In this document: positions 54,164 through 63,711 of the stretch, piece after piece | Layout of the letters: the number at the start of each line of letters is the position of its first letter | Numbering within the stretch: the stretch's first letter is position 1 | DNA from: Epilithonimonas tenax DSM 16811 | Lineage (GTDB): Bacteria; Bacteroidota; Bacteroidia; Flavobacteriales; Weeksellaceae | NCBI RefSeq assembly: GCF_000428485.1 | Contig: NZ_AUAA01000012.1 | Coordinates: 33,504-97,503, forward strand | Reading direction: 5' to 3' | DNA: 64,000 bases | The notes under the pieces: model-generated | The model's input: the letters and a program-made list of their open reading frames with translations, nothing else | What the model was told of the DNA's origin: nothing | The model's database searches: none | Made by a program: the position numbers and the translations under genes

Positions 54164-55330
54164 TTGAAAGCAATCAGCCACATCATACTTCGTGAATGGA
54201 AACGGATTTTTTCGATTCCGAATTTTTATGTGGTGTTGATGGTGATCCCGCCTATTATTTTTCTGTTTTATGGCTTTATTTATCAGAAACAGTTCGCCAA
54301 AGAACTTCCGATGGCAGTTTGGGATGAGGACCGCTCTACTGTTTCCCGTACATTGACGGATATGATGGAGCAAAATGAAAATATCCATTTTACCAATGTG
54401 GTCTTCAGCAATGCCGAAATCGAAAAACTGATGAAGGAAGGCAAAATTTTTGGGGCTGTACATTTTCCTAAAAATATGGAGTCGGATGTCAAGAAAGATC
54501 ATCAGTCCAATATCACACTTTACACCAACGGTGCTTACCTTGTACCCGCCAAAATGATTTACAAAGGTGCGGCGGCCATCGTCATCAAAGGTGGTTTGGC
54601 TGTGGTGCTGCAAAAGGCTGAAAAACAAGGCATGCCTGCAGAAAAAGCCAAGGCATTGGTGCAGCCGATTAAGCTCAATACCAGTGTTTTGTATAATCCT
54701 GATTTCAATTATCAGCTCTATCTTACACCTGGTCTGGTTACTGTAGGGCTACAGATGGCCTTGATTGTAGCATCTGTTCTGATTCTGAATATAGAATTTA
54801 ATCAAAACACAATAAACGATCTGTTGAAGATCTCAACATCGTCTTCACAAATCATTATCGGAAAATTGCTGGCTCATCTGTGCATTGCGTGGGTTCTTTT
54901 TTTATGGATTGCGTTCATTGTATTTCCTGTATTTGATTTGGGAAAACCGCAGACCGACTTCAACTTTTTCATTTTGTATACCTTGATGGCTTTAGCATGT
55001 ATCGGGATCGGAATGATGCTTTCTGCAATTTCCAACAATATGCTGTTTGTGGTGGATGTGGCTTTGTTTTTTACGTCACCGGCATTTGTGTTCAGTGGGT
55101 TTACATTTCCGAGATGGGCGATGCCTTGGTACGACCAGTTGTACGCCGACATCATGCCTTACACTCATTTTCTGGATGGTTTTATAAAGCTTTATTTTAT
55201 GGCGCTGCCACTGTCGTATGTTATTCCTGAGATGATCAGACTTTTAGTTTTTATTGGTGTAACATTTCCGGTGGCCATTGTGTTTTTTCAGAAGAAAGTC
55301 AATCAGCATATTCAAGATCCATCAAAGTGA
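54164..55330 (+). CDS. ABC-2 type permease 1 (YhhJ/YbhR-like)
   Basis: A 388-residue inner membrane protein starting with TTG at 54164; no ATG is nearby and the first helix would be lost with later starts. It has one N-terminal helix (VVLMVIPPIIFLFYGFIY), a large periplasmic domain, and about five C-terminal helices (from LTPGLVTVGLQMALIVASVL). The motif FVFSGFTFPRWAMP precedes the last helices, as in the family. It overlaps the next permease gene by 4 bp. Confidence 0.88.
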   Translation: MKAISHIILREWKRIFSIPNFYVVLMVIPPIIFLFYGFIYQKQFAKELPMAVWDEDRSTVSRTLTDMMEQNENIHFTNVVFSNAEIEKLMKEGKIFGAVHFPKNMESDVKKDHQSNITLYTNGAYLVPAKMIYKGAAAIVIKGGLAVVLQKAEKQGMPAEKAKALVQPIKLNTSVLYNPDFNYQLYLTPGLVTVGLQMALIVASVLILNIEFNQNTINDLLKISTSSSQIIIGKLLAHLCIAWVLFLWIAFIVFPVFDLGKPQTDFNFFILYTLMALACIGIGMMLSAISNNMLFVVDVALFFTSPAFVFSGFTFPRWAMPWYDQLYADIMPYTHFLDGFIKLYFMALPLSYVIPEMIRLLVFIGVTFPVAIVFFQKKVNQHIQDPSK

Positions 55331-56481
55331 AAGATATTTTTCAAATACTGAAACGAGAGATCAGGAGCGTGTCAAAAGATTCGAGCCTGTTTCTGATTTT
55401 GCTTATGGCTCCGATACTTTATGCTTTTATGTATGGCAGTATTTACCTGAATAAAGGTGAGGAAAAAGTGAAGCTGGCACTCATTGATAATGATGGCAGC
55501 GCAGTTTCCAGACTGCTTACGCAACAGCTCAACACCACTCCTATGATTGATGTTGTTCCAAGTTCCAGTATTTCTGAAGCTCAGGAAAAAATGCACAAAG
55601 GAGAGGTAGAAGGTTTCTTCTATATCCAGAAAGACCTGGAAAAAAGTATCCTTTCGCAGAAACAGGCCAATGTGAATCTGGTTCTTAATGCGTCGCGTTT
55701 TCTGCCTTCCAGTGATTTGCTGAGTACGGTGACCAAAGTTTGTCTTACAGTGGGTGCGGGTGTAAGGAAAACCTATTTCAGTAAACAGGGGATGAATGAT
55801 GATAAGTCCATGAAGATGACCAATCCTATTAATATGGATTACCGGCCGCTTTACAATTCTAGTATGACGTACGGTTCTTTCCTTTTGCCGGGATTATTGG
55901 CGATCATCCTGCAGCAGACACTTTTGATAGGCGTAGCGGCAAGCTTAACATCAGAAAGGGAGGAAAAAAAGCTGAAGGATCTTTATCGGATTTCGGGGTT
56001 TAATATTTCCAAGCTTATTTTTGGGAAAAGCATTTTGTACTTCTGTGTTTTTATGATGTTCGGGATGTTTTTTGCCATGGTCAACTTTTCAGTTTTTGGG
56101 ATCGTGGTGCGTGGGAGTTATCTGGATCTTGCCTTTGTTACAGCTGTTTTTATCTATGCTGTCATTATTTTGGGAATGCTGGTAGGCAGTTTTTTTAAAA
56201 CAAAACTTTTCGCTTTTCAGGTTTTGGTTTTTTCTTCTTATCCGATATTTTTGGTGACCGGATACTCTATGCCATATCAGGCTTTACCAAAAGCAGTGCA
56301 GGTGTTTTCTGATCTTTTGCCAACTTCTCCTTTTCTAAGAGTTTACATTTCAATAGTTCAGGCGGGTGGTTCCATAGGTGATAATTGGCCTTCCGTGGTT
56401 CATCTGATCATTCTGCTTCAGATTTTACTTGTTTTACTGATGGTACGGATCAACTATCTACTGAAGAATGAGGCTTCTTGA
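55327..56481 (+). CDS. ABC-2 type permease 2 (YhhJ/YbhR-like)
   Basis: A 384-residue inner membrane protein starting with GTG at 55327, overlapping the previous stop codon (GTGA). Same architecture as its neighbour: helix LILLMAPILYAFMYGSIYL, periplasmic domain, then helices from SFLLPGLLAIILQQTLLIG, with FLVTGYSMPYQALPKA near the end. The two probably form a heterodimer. No ATP-binding subunit is encoded next to it, so one must come from elsewhere or transport is not ATP-driven. Confidence 0.88.
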   Translation: MKDIFQILKREIRSVSKDSSLFLILLMAPILYAFMYGSIYLNKGEEKVKLALIDNDGSAVSRLLTQQLNTTPMIDVVPSSSISEAQEKMHKGEVEGFFYIQKDLEKSILSQKQANVNLVLNASRFLPSSDLLSTVTKVCLTVGAGVRKTYFSKQGMNDDKSMKMTNPINMDYRPLYNSSMTYGSFLLPGLLAIILQQTLLIGVAASLTSEREEKKLKDLYRISGFNISKLIFGKSILYFCVFMMFGMFFAMVNFSVFGIVVRGSYLDLAFVTAVFIYAVIILGMLVGSFFKTKLFAFQVLVFSSYPIFLVTGYSMPYQALPKAVQVFSDLLPTSPFLRVYISIVQAGGSIGDNWPSVVHLIILLQILLVLLMVRINYLLKNEAS

Positions 56482-56645
56482 TCAAAATGGCACACTGGCT
56501 ATTCAATCGCTATACTGACAAAAATTGGAAAACCAACATCATTGGAGGTATTTCTAACGAAAGTCCCGACACTTCAAAACTAAAATTAATAGTCTTGATT
56601 ATCAATATTTTACATCCATGTGATAGCAATGTGATGGGGTATTAG

Positions 56646-56676
56646 TTGGTTGATTGCCAGACTTGTTTTACTTTTG
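56646..56676 (+). promoter_or_regulatory. Promoter of the surface-protein locus
   Basis: TTG at 56646-56648, 20 bases, then TACTTTTG at 56669-56676, a good match to the consensus. Confidence 0.65.
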
Positions 56677-56722
56677 TACCAGTTGTTGAAAAGTTTCTGA
56701 AACTTCCAACAATAAAACACAA

Positions 56723-57406
56723 ATGATGACTTCTTTTTTTGACAAGGCAAAAAGACAACTGCTTAATAAACAGTTGTGTGTTTTCCTTTTTTTATCGTTT
56801 TCTACTTTATTCTCTGCTACAAATGCAGAGGATAAAGATGTTAGCACTTTGATGTCTGATGATTCTCAAGTCTGTACATCTGTCAATTTGCCTGCTGAGC
56901 AAGATGCTGTAATACATATATACTTCGGCGCTTTAATTCTTGGGACAGAAAAAGTATATCAGACAAAGATTGTACACATCCCTAATTCTTCTGATAATAA
57001 AATTGCTGGAATTGACTTAAAAAAATCGCAAAAGACTAAAGCTGAAAAATTAGTTAAAATCTTTTTAAAAAAAGCAATTGTCTCTACAAAAGCAAAGTTG
57101 GATAAAAAACTTTATAATCCACTTTCTACTGAATCTCCTAATAGCGTATTGTTTTTTAAAAAATCAAATCCTAGTGTATCTAGCAACAACCTACAAGAGT
57201 TTTCAAAATTTCAAAGCCCTGATATACAAACGCTTGTAGGTCATAGAAAATATCGCTCTCAGAACACCATATTTTCTTACAGTCAAAAAAGAAATCTGGT
57301 TGGGTTCTATCAAATCTATAAAGTGAGGCCTCCTCCTTTTTCCTGGTATTCTCACTTGACCATTGAATATGTGCAATACAATATGCCGTATTTTCAACAA
57401 CTTTGA
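56723..57406 (+). CDS. Exported protein of unknown function
   Basis: A 227-residue protein (ATG at 56723 or 56726) with a signal peptide (hydrophobic LCVFLFLSFSTLFSATNA). Recognisable features are a short beta-rich start (VIHIYFGALILGTEKVYQTK), a lysine-rich middle and an aromatic/proline end (VRPPPFSWYSHLTIEY). It sits directly before a broken adhesin locus and may be an accessory of it. No family was recognised. Confidence 0.65.
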   Translation: MMTSFFDKAKRQLLNKQLCVFLFLSFSTLFSATNAEDKDVSTLMSDDSQVCTSVNLPAEQDAVIHIYFGALILGTEKVYQTKIVHIPNSSDNKIAGIDLKKSQKTKAEKLVKIFLKKAIVSTKAKLDKKLYNPLSTESPNSVLFFKKSNPSVSSNNLQEFSKFQSPDIQTLVGHRKYRSQNTIFSYSQKRNLVGFYQIYKVRPPPFSWYSHLTIEYVQYNMPYFQQL

Positions 57407-57567
57407 TTAATTTATTTCAAAGAATTTATTCTGCCTTATTAAGTTGGAGGTTGCAAAAAAAACATTGCACTAATAACACTTGTAGAGAAGTCTGTAATGA
57501 AATTGATCATGCAATACTCTCACCAATAAGGCTCGTCATATTATTAATTCAAATTAAAAAAAACACG

Positions 57568-57732
57568 ATGAAAAACATTTTTTTTTTCCTATTTGCCTTT
57601 TTATTCATTGGCATAGGCACAAACAACTGGCACGCCCAAAACTCCGATGGAGATGGCGTTGCAAATACCGTTGATCTCGATGATTACAACGACGAAATTT
57701 TAGACACGGTAGAATGTCGTCAACTTGTCTAG
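57568..57732 (+). pseudogene. Truncated TSP3-type adhesin fragment
   Basis: A 54-codon frame from the ATG at 57568: a signal peptide (MKNIFFFLFAFLFIGIGTNN) followed by a single calcium-binding thrombospondin type 3 unit (SDGDGVANTVDLDDYNDEIL) and a stop. In intact proteins of this kind several units and a long chain follow, and the last motif reads DLDDDNDG; here one Asp is Tyr. It is a remnant of the start of a large surface protein. A longer in-frame start at 57403 has no family support. Confidence 0.65.
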
Positions 57733-57870
57733 TAAGACTTTTACCTATTTAATGTTAACTTTTTTATACGGCAAAATTTTAAATTCGACAAATCAAACTA
57801 TTTCATGCTAATGTTGATTTGTTGATTGAAAATTAAAAAACAATTTTTTTCACTACTATTAATAATAACA

Positions 57871-58584
57871 ATGATGAATTTTAAAAAATTATTTAAGTGG
57901 ATTTCCCCATTCATTTTATTCTGCACGGGATTAATGAATGCTCAAAATCCTTCTTTAGAGTTTGCTGCAGGTGCAGGAAATCCTACAGGAAACGGACCGG
58001 TAACTTCTACTACCATAAACTTTCAAAACAACACCGATAATCCGACAGGAAATAACTTTGCTGCTTATACACCTAACCTGAATGTAAATTTCAGTTTGAG
58101 TAATCAGCAATTTACTTTACCCACAGTTTCTACTAATACAGGAATGGCTTTTGGTTTTGCTGCAGGTAGCCCTGCTTTAATTTTTGATATACAGGGTGCT
58201 GCTGGAAATCCAACCAATGCTAGCTTCACGTCTTCTGGCGCTACAGCAGGAACAGGAATTGATAAGGGAAGTAATTATGCGGTTTCTACTACTGTTTTTA
58301 CAACTCCTTTAGCAGCGGCAGGTTTGTCAACAACAGGAAGATACAGTATTGCAGATCTTACCTTAACATTTAATAGGGCAGTTAATAACCCCATTTTGCA
58401 TTTTGCTGGATTAGGTGGAAGCTTGGGAACTTTTGGGTTTTCGGCAGAGTTCGATGTAATATCCAGTAACGTTCCCGTAACTCTTTCAAAATTATCTGGA
58501 AATGCTTCTTTATCTGTTTCAGGTTCACAAATTAATAACAGTGCAACAGCTGCTAGTTCTGGTGGTTGCTCTGTTTTGTTTTAA
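57871..58584 (+). pseudogene. Surface adhesin, N-terminal fragment
   Basis: A 237-codon frame from the ATG at 57871 (MMNFKKLFKWISPFILFCTG; a TTG at 57826 is possible). It has a signal peptide and a beta-rich domain (LEFAAGAGNPTGNGPV, FNRAVNNPILHFAGLGGSLG). The frame ends SSGGCSVLF at a TAA just where another frame, which carries on the adhesin, begins to make sense. The two frames overlap, so this is the front part of a gene broken by a deletion or frameshift. Confidence 0.7.
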
Positions 58585-58585
58585 G

Positions 58586-58886
58586 GGTTCTTTTGGTGTT
58601 ATGGGAGCAACAGTTTCAGATCCGGTTCCAGCAGGTATTCCAGCAGGAAATGTGAGCTACTCAGTTCCTGTGCTAACAGGTGGCGCCACTACAAGTATTA
58701 CCTCTGCGCAAACTGGCGCGTTAAATGATGTTGTTAATATACCAGCTGGTGGAACAATTACTTATACGATTAATGTTGCTGTTCCTAGTTCCTATACAGG
58801 AAACCTAGTTAATGTAGCTACGGTTACATCACCTGCAAATTTTATAGATTCATACCCTGGGAATAATACAGCAACAGATACTGATT
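58586..58886 (+). repeat. DUF11 direct repeat, copy 1 (truncated)
   Basis: A 301-base segment nearly identical in sequence and length to 60605-60905. The 90 bases that precede copy 2 in frame and complete the DUF11 domain (60515-60604) are missing here. Confidence 0.75.
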
Positions 58887-60604
58887 CTTCTGCCTGTGCT
58901 ATTTCTGCAACCAACCCAGATTCAGACGGTGATGGTATGTCTGATTATTGTGATCTTGATGATGACAACGATGGGATTTTAGACATAGCAGAAGGCGTTG
59001 TAGATAACGACGGTATTTTAGAATGGAACTATAATGCACAGGATGATGCGCCATCAATTTTGAATTCTTCTGTAATTTCATCAGCACAGAATGCAACAAA
59101 AAGCTCTGCTCTTACGGCACAAATAATTGGTGTAGACACTTCTTACTCTATTACTGGAGTGAGCGCAACTACAATTTCGCAGTCTAGAAGCAACAATTCT
59201 TATTTTGAATTTAAGTTTACGACTGCGAATTTCCAAAATACAGTTCAGTATTTATATGATAGATTTAGTTTATGGGTAAGAGACCCTAGTTTTTCCCCCA
59301 CTTATAAAATGAGACTTTATCTTTCTACAGATAATTTTGCAACAAGTACCGATATTTCTGGTGAAGTAGCCTATCCAATTGTTCCCTATGAAGATAGAGT
59401 TGTATTCCCATTAACGTCACCATATCATTTAGCACCCAATAAAACCTATACTTTGAGACTGTATTTTTATGATGTTTCAGGTGGAGCTTCTGCAACTTTT
59501 AGTCACGATGATTTTCAAGTTCTTACAACGCAGTATGCTGATACCGATACCGATGGCATTCCCAATCATCTAGATTTAGATAGCGACAACGATGGTTGTG
59601 TTGATGCTTTAGAAGGTGACGAAAATGTTACTACTGGTCAATTAAAACCAGCAAGTGGAACCGTAACTGTAGGAACATCTACAGCAAGTAATCAAAACTT
59701 AGGAGTGGCAGTCAATGCAAACGGAGTTCCGACTGTTGTAAATTCTGGAGGTGCTGCAGATATTGGTAGTGATCAAGGGCAAGGAGTAGGTACTTCTGCT
59801 AATTCTAGTTTTAAGGATGTTCAGTGTTCTAGTGTATTTGGGTGTACTTCTGCGATGTATCTTTCTCAGTATGATACGCTTTACAGTATAGCAACTTCCA
59901 CTAATCCATTTACTTATCCTACGGTAGGTACAGCTTCTGTGAACTACAACGCTATAGCAATCAATCCTTTAGATGGTCGTATGTACGGAATGCAGGTTCT
60001 TAATTCAAATAATCTTCTTGTAATCAATCCGGATGGTAGTTCGGTTAATCTAGGTCCTGTAACAGGCCTTCCTACCGGAAAATCTTATCTTGCAGGAGAA
60101 ATTGATAACTTAGGGAATTATTATGTAAAAGAAGGTACAGATAATAACCAACTCTACAAAATCAATCTCAGTACAAAAACAGCAACGTTAATAACATTAA
60201 ATACCTCGATATATGTTCCAGACTTTGCTTTTAATATAACAAATGGATTATTGTATGGCGTAAATGTTGATACCGGTCAATTAATGTCTATTAATCCAAC
60301 TACTAAAGCTGTAACTCCAATTGGAGTAACTTCAAGCCCTGTAAGTTTTGGGGCAATGTTCGCATCGAGTACGGGTGAGTTTTATGGAGTGGAAAATGAC
60401 GGTGCTTTTTATAAATTCAATCTTACGACTGGGCAAAGAATTTTTCTCTCCACTGCAACTCAAAGTCAATCAAATGACGGTGCACATTGCGTTACTGCGC
60501 CTATTGTATTTAGTGCCGATTTAGCAATAACCAAAGATGATGGTAAAGCAAATTATTCACCAGGAACTACAAATACCTATACCGTGGTAGTAAGTAATAA
60601 TGAT

Positions 60605-60905
60605 GGTCCTTTTGGAGTGCTAGGAGCAAAGGTCTCAGATCCAGTTCCAGCAGGCATTCCTGCAGGAAATGTGTCTTACTCAGTTCCTGTGGTAACAGGT
60701 GGTGCCACTACAAGTATTACCTCTGCGCAAACGGGAGCGTTAAATGATGTTGTTAATATACCAAAAGGTGGAACAATAACGTATACCATTACTATTGCAG
60801 TTCCTATTTCATATTCAGGAGACTTAGTGAATGTCGCTACGGTTACATCACCTGCAAATTCTACAGATCCAGACCCTACAAATAATACGGATACAGATAC
60901 TGATT
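60605..60905 (+). repeat. DUF11 direct repeat, copy 2 (complete)
   Basis: Matches 58586-58886 base for base over most of its length. It is preceded by the full N-terminal half of the domain. Confidence 0.75.
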
Positions 60906-61280
60906 ATCCCCCTGTATGTTATGCCGATCCCAATACCACTGGTGCCGGATCAGAAACCAAACATGGGATTACGCTTTTACAAAGAGCAGGAGCAGACAAT
61001 GGCAACTGGCCAATGATTAGAAAATCTGCACACACCGTTCTAGAATCCAACACGAAGGGATTTGTAATCACAAGAATGTCTACCTCACAAATTGCATCCA
61101 TTGTTTCACCACAGGAAGGAATGATGGTGTATGATACGGACATCAAATGTTTAAAATTGTATGACGGGACTGCTTGGAGTTGTTTCAGTACACCAACTTG
61201 TCCATAGTTGTTCATCGGGAATTGGAAGGTGCTTCAAGGGGAGCGCTTTCCATTTCTTTTAATTTAAAAATTTATAAAAA

Positions 61281-61838
61281 ATGAAAAAAATAATATCCAC
61301 ATTGCTTTTAATAACAATGTTTTCAGCAAATGCACAAGTCATCATCGGTGATGCGGTAGGAACTGCTGCCGTAAAAACGTCTGTTTTATTAGAATTTGCA
61401 GCCAACCAAAATAAGGGGCTTATTTTACCATACGTAAGAACAATGCCATCTGGTACAAAACTTACAGAAGGAACAATTCTGCTGGATGCAAGTGATCCAA
61501 CCCAAGCCCGCGTAAAATACTACAACGGAACGTGGAAGGATTTAAGCGGCCAGGCTGCAGATCTTACTGCAGCCAAAGCTTTGCCAAACTTTGCAACCGA
61601 ACAATCACCGTCAATTACAGAAAACCCAGATTCTAAAGCAATCATTGGAGCGTCGAGTTCAGCAGCTGATGGTGTTTTGGTTTTAGAATCTACGACAAAA
61701 GCCATGGTCTTACCTACGGTTACAGATGTGCAGCTCGTTCCTAGTCCGTCGCCGGGAATGATGGTTTATATCAATAAAGCAGGAGCGAAACGATTAGCAG
61801 TTTTTAATGGTTCCAAATGGTCGTTTTGGAAGCCTTGA
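61281..61838 (+). CDS. Exported protein sharing the adhesin C-terminal module
   Basis: A 185-residue protein with a signal peptide (MKKIISTLLLITMFSANAQ). The mature chain (NKGLILPYVRTMPSGTKLTEG, VLVLESTTKAMVLPTVTDVQ, PSPGMMVYINKAGAKRLAVF) repeats the kind of module that ends the preceding adhesin (TVLESNTKGFVITRM, EGMMVYDTDIKCLKLYDG). It is 73 bp past the adhesin and probably shares its transcript. Function unknown, likely a surface or tail-like partner. Confidence 0.75.
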   Translation: MKKIISTLLLITMFSANAQVIIGDAVGTAAVKTSVLLEFAANQNKGLILPYVRTMPSGTKLTEGTILLDASDPTQARVKYYNGTWKDLSGQAADLTAAKALPNFATEQSPSITENPDSKAIIGASSSAADGVLVLESTTKAMVLPTVTDVQLVPSPSPGMMVYINKAGAKRLAVFNGSKWSFWKP

Positions 61839-61883
61839 CAAAAGGTGATATGAAATAAATTGAAAAATTTATCACCCTATACT

Positions 61884-61910
61884 AATCCGGAAAAGCTAAT
61901 TTTCCGGATT
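61884..61910 (+). terminator. Hairpin terminator
   Basis: AATCCGGAAAA (61884-61894) pairs perfectly with TTTTCCGGATT (61900-61910) around a 5-base loop, followed by TTT. Confidence 0.85.
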
Positions 61911-61955
61911 TTTGTTTCTTATTGATCATTGTTGGTTTGGGAATATAAAAGTCTC

Positions 61956-61986
61956 TCCATATTTTGAACATTTGTAATAGGTTGCC
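61956..61986 (-). repeat. Duplicated gene-start segment, remnant copy
   Basis: A 31-base segment identical to 62926-62956 except for three bases. On the minus strand it contains the ATG and the 25 bases before it; the coding part then diverges and stops after 13 codons. Confidence 0.6.
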
Positions 61987-62128
61987 TTTTGCTTAAGTTC
62001 CCGAAACTTTCACCATCCAAAAATATGAAATTAATTCAGTCTCTTTTTACAGTGGTATTCTCTAATTTTTTTATACTCCCAAAGGAATGATTATTAGATA
62101 TGACTAAATGTTGTCTAAAAACAAATAA

Positions 62129-62149
62129 AACCGCCTAAAATAGGCGGTT
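62129..62149. terminator. Hairpin, possible terminator of the minus-strand repeat gene
   Basis: AACCGCCTA (62129-62137) pairs with TAGGCGGTT (62141-62149) around AAA; on the minus strand the stem is followed by a T run. Confidence 0.6.
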
Positions 62150-62232
62150 CAAGTGGAGTTGGAGGATATAGAACAACTCATTATCAATCGTATTTTACAA
62201 AGGTTTTTTTGTTGTTGCAACCACCACTTTAT

Positions 62233-62619
62233 TTATAAAAAGAAATAGAAAAATAGTATTTTTTGTTCGGTTGTCAACCCTTCACATCTACCAAGTAACC
62301 TACTTGAATTATCATATATTCTATCTCCATCAATCTTTCCAATTAACTTGGAAGAATCATTATACAAATTGTTTCCTTCAATCTTCCCTATTAATTTCGA
62401 TGAACCGTTATAGACCAATTTACCATCAATCTTTCCCAAGTAATTGGATGATCCGTTATAAATTGATTTACCGTCGATTTTACCTATTAATTTGGAAGAA
62501 CTCTCATAGATCCTTTTACCGTCAATCCTTCCAATTAGAGATGATGAACTATTGTAAATCCTTTGTGCGTTCATAAAAGAATAAATTAATACTAAAGTAA
62601 GTGTTGTTAATTTTTTCAT
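62233..62619 (-). CDS. Exported 16-residue-repeat protein
   Basis: A 128-residue protein from the ATG at 62619, with a signal peptide (MKKLTTLTLVLIYSFMNAQ). It consists of six tandem 16-residue units of the pattern [RSLN]-[IVL]-Y-x-x-S-S-x-L-[IL]-G-[KR]-I-[DE]-G-x, then a short hydrophobic tail (KILFFYFFL). Each unit suggests a beta-hairpin strand pair, so the fold is probably a closed beta-propeller-like or beta-flower structure; I recall a Pfam beta-flower family of this type, without certainty. The start overlaps the upstream gene by 4 bp (ATGA). Confidence 0.75.
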   Translation of the reverse strand: MKKLTTLTLVLIYSFMNAQRIYNSSSSLIGRIDGKRIYESSSKLIGKIDGKSIYNGSSNYLGKIDGKLVYNGSSKLIGKIEGNNLYNDSSKLIGKIDGDRIYDNSSRLLGRCEGLTTEQKILFFYFFL

Positions 62620-62930
62620 AATAATAGATAATTCTCCCAATAAAAATCCTGCTCGGTCGGTTTGTAATCTTCCTTTTTGGGTAATTGGTAGTTTTTGTAA
62701 AGTTTGTATGCGTTGCGATTACTGTTTTCTTCAATAATTTCTTTTCTCAATTTTGATACTCTATCAAAATATAAGTCGTCAATCTCTTCATCAATCAAAT
62801 CAGATTCGTTTTCAGTATTAAGTTTTGAAAGGTCAAAAATATATTTTGCAACAATATTAATTTTTTCTTCATCGGATTGAGCATTTGAGTATAAAGTATA
62901 AATATCGTTTCTGTTGATTGGTACTTCCAT
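62616..62930 (-). CDS. Small acidic cytoplasmic protein
   Basis: A 104-residue protein with no signal peptide, rich in Glu, Asp and Lys (ESDLIDEEIDDLYFDRVSKL). It is likely helical. Its stop codon overlaps the start of the repeat protein by 4 bp. Its 5' region, including the ATG, is duplicated at 61956-61986. No family was recognised. The pairing with a beta-repeat protein and the start-region duplication recall toxin-immunity loci, but no toxin domain is visible. Confidence 0.65.
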   Translation of the reverse strand: MEVPINRNDIYTLYSNAQSDEEKINIVAKYIFDLSKLNTENESDLIDEEIDDLYFDRVSKLRKEIIEENSNRNAYKLYKNYQLPKKEDYKPTEQDFYWENYLLL

Positions 62931-62956
62931 ATTTTGAACAATTGTATTTGGTTGCC
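62926..62956 (-). repeat. Duplicated gene-start segment, intact copy
   Basis: Covers the ATG (62930) and leader of the small acidic protein gene; near-identical to 61956-61986 (28 of 31 bases). Confidence 0.6.
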
Positions 62957-62966
62957 CTTATTAAAT

Positions 62967-63704
62967 CTATTGTAAAACTTTTAAAATCCTCTCCATCGTT
63001 TCCCTCACATTCTCTGTGATGAGGTCTATAAACGGCTGTTTGTTGTTTTCGGTCTGTGCGGTTTCCAATGCACCGTAATATTTTAAACGGCTGTCTGTAT
63101 CTCCTTTCAGGATTGCAATCGGGAATCCGTTTTGTAATAAAATTAAATTCATCAATAGGCGTGAGGTTCGTCCGTTGCCATCTATAAATGGGTGTATGGT
63201 TACCAAACGCTCGTGCATCTCTGCGGATAGCTCTATGGGGTGCAATAGGTCTTTGTTTTCGTTATACCAAATAAATAAATCCTCCATCTGTTTTGGTACG
63301 ATGTACGGCTGTGGTGGGATGTGTTTTGCTCCTGAAATCAGCACCTGTACATTTCTGTATCTGCCTGCATTTTGATTGTCTATACTTTGCAGAATGAGTT
63401 GATGTATTTGCAATGAATCACGTTCGGAAATGGTTTGTTTTTCCTGCGCCAACTCTTTGATGTATTCTATGGCGTGCTGGTGGTTTATCGCTTCGAGGTG
63501 TTCGTTTAGAGACTTTCCCCCAATGGTCAAACCTTTCTCAATGACTAAGGCGGTTTCCTGCAAAGTCAAAGTATTTCCCTCTATTTTGTTACTTTCGTAG
63601 GTGTATTCTATATCAAATGCCTTTGCCACTTTGTCGCTGTGGTTTTGTCGCAAATGGTTGAGTTTTTCTTTGAGCTGGTCGAGGTCGGTGTATTTGTTTT
63701 TCAT
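62967..63704 (-). CDS. Fic family protein, class II (N-terminal inhibitory motif)
   Basis: A 245-residue protein with an intact Fic core HPFIDGNGRTSR (171-182), matching HxFx(D/E)GNGRxxR, so AMP transfer (or a related nucleotidyl transfer) should be possible. Upstream, SNKIEG (38-43) in TYESNKIEGN fits the (S/T)xxxE(G/N) inhibitory helix, which places the protein in class II, with autoinhibition by Glu42. The flap region is SGAKHIPPQPYIVP. There is no separate antitoxin gene. The start codon is 8 bp from the end of an IS982-type element, so its native promoter has probably been replaced. Confidence 0.93.
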   Translation of the reverse strand: MKNKYTDLDQLKEKLNHLRQNHSDKVAKAFDIEYTYESNKIEGNTLTLQETALVIEKGLTIGGKSLNEHLEAINHQHAIEYIKELAQEKQTISERDSLQIHQLILQSIDNQNAGRYRNVQVLISGAKHIPPQPYIVPKQMEDLFIWYNENKDLLHPIELSAEMHERLVTIHPFIDGNGRTSRLLMNLILLQNGFPIAILKGDTDSRLKYYGALETAQTENNKQPFIDLITENVRETMERILKVLQ

Positions 63705-63711
63705 TTTTTAA

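Larger units (their letters stand above)
58502..61207 (+). pseudogene. Surface adhesin, C-terminal fragment (DUF11, TSP3)
   Basis: An open frame of 901 codons without a signal peptide; real similarity starts near 58586. Order: a DUF11 half-repeat (SDPVPAGIPAGNVSYSVP), TSP3 units (DSDGDGMSDYCDLDDDNDGI), a beta domain, a second TSP3 unit (DTDGIPNHLDLDSDNDG), a beta-propeller-like part (about residues 455-640), a complete DUF11 repeat starting ADLAITKDDGKANYSPG, and a C-terminal module KHGITLLQRAGADNGNWPMI. The first DUF11 copy lacks its first 30 residues, which marks the deletion that removed the link to the upstream fragment. There is no type A T9SS tail. Confidence 0.75.
61839..62232. other. 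394-base gap: terminators and a duplicated gene start
   Basis: No intact gene. It contains the terminator at 61884-61910, a copy of a gene start region at 61956-61986 and a 9-bp hairpin at 62129-62149. On the minus strand the duplicated start leads into a 13-codon frame (MERLLYSQTNNDQ) and a stop. Confidence 0.5.

Noticed and set aside
57403..57567. Longer start for the TSP3 stub
   Set aside because: The added residues resemble no family and the ATG at 57568 starts a signal peptide.
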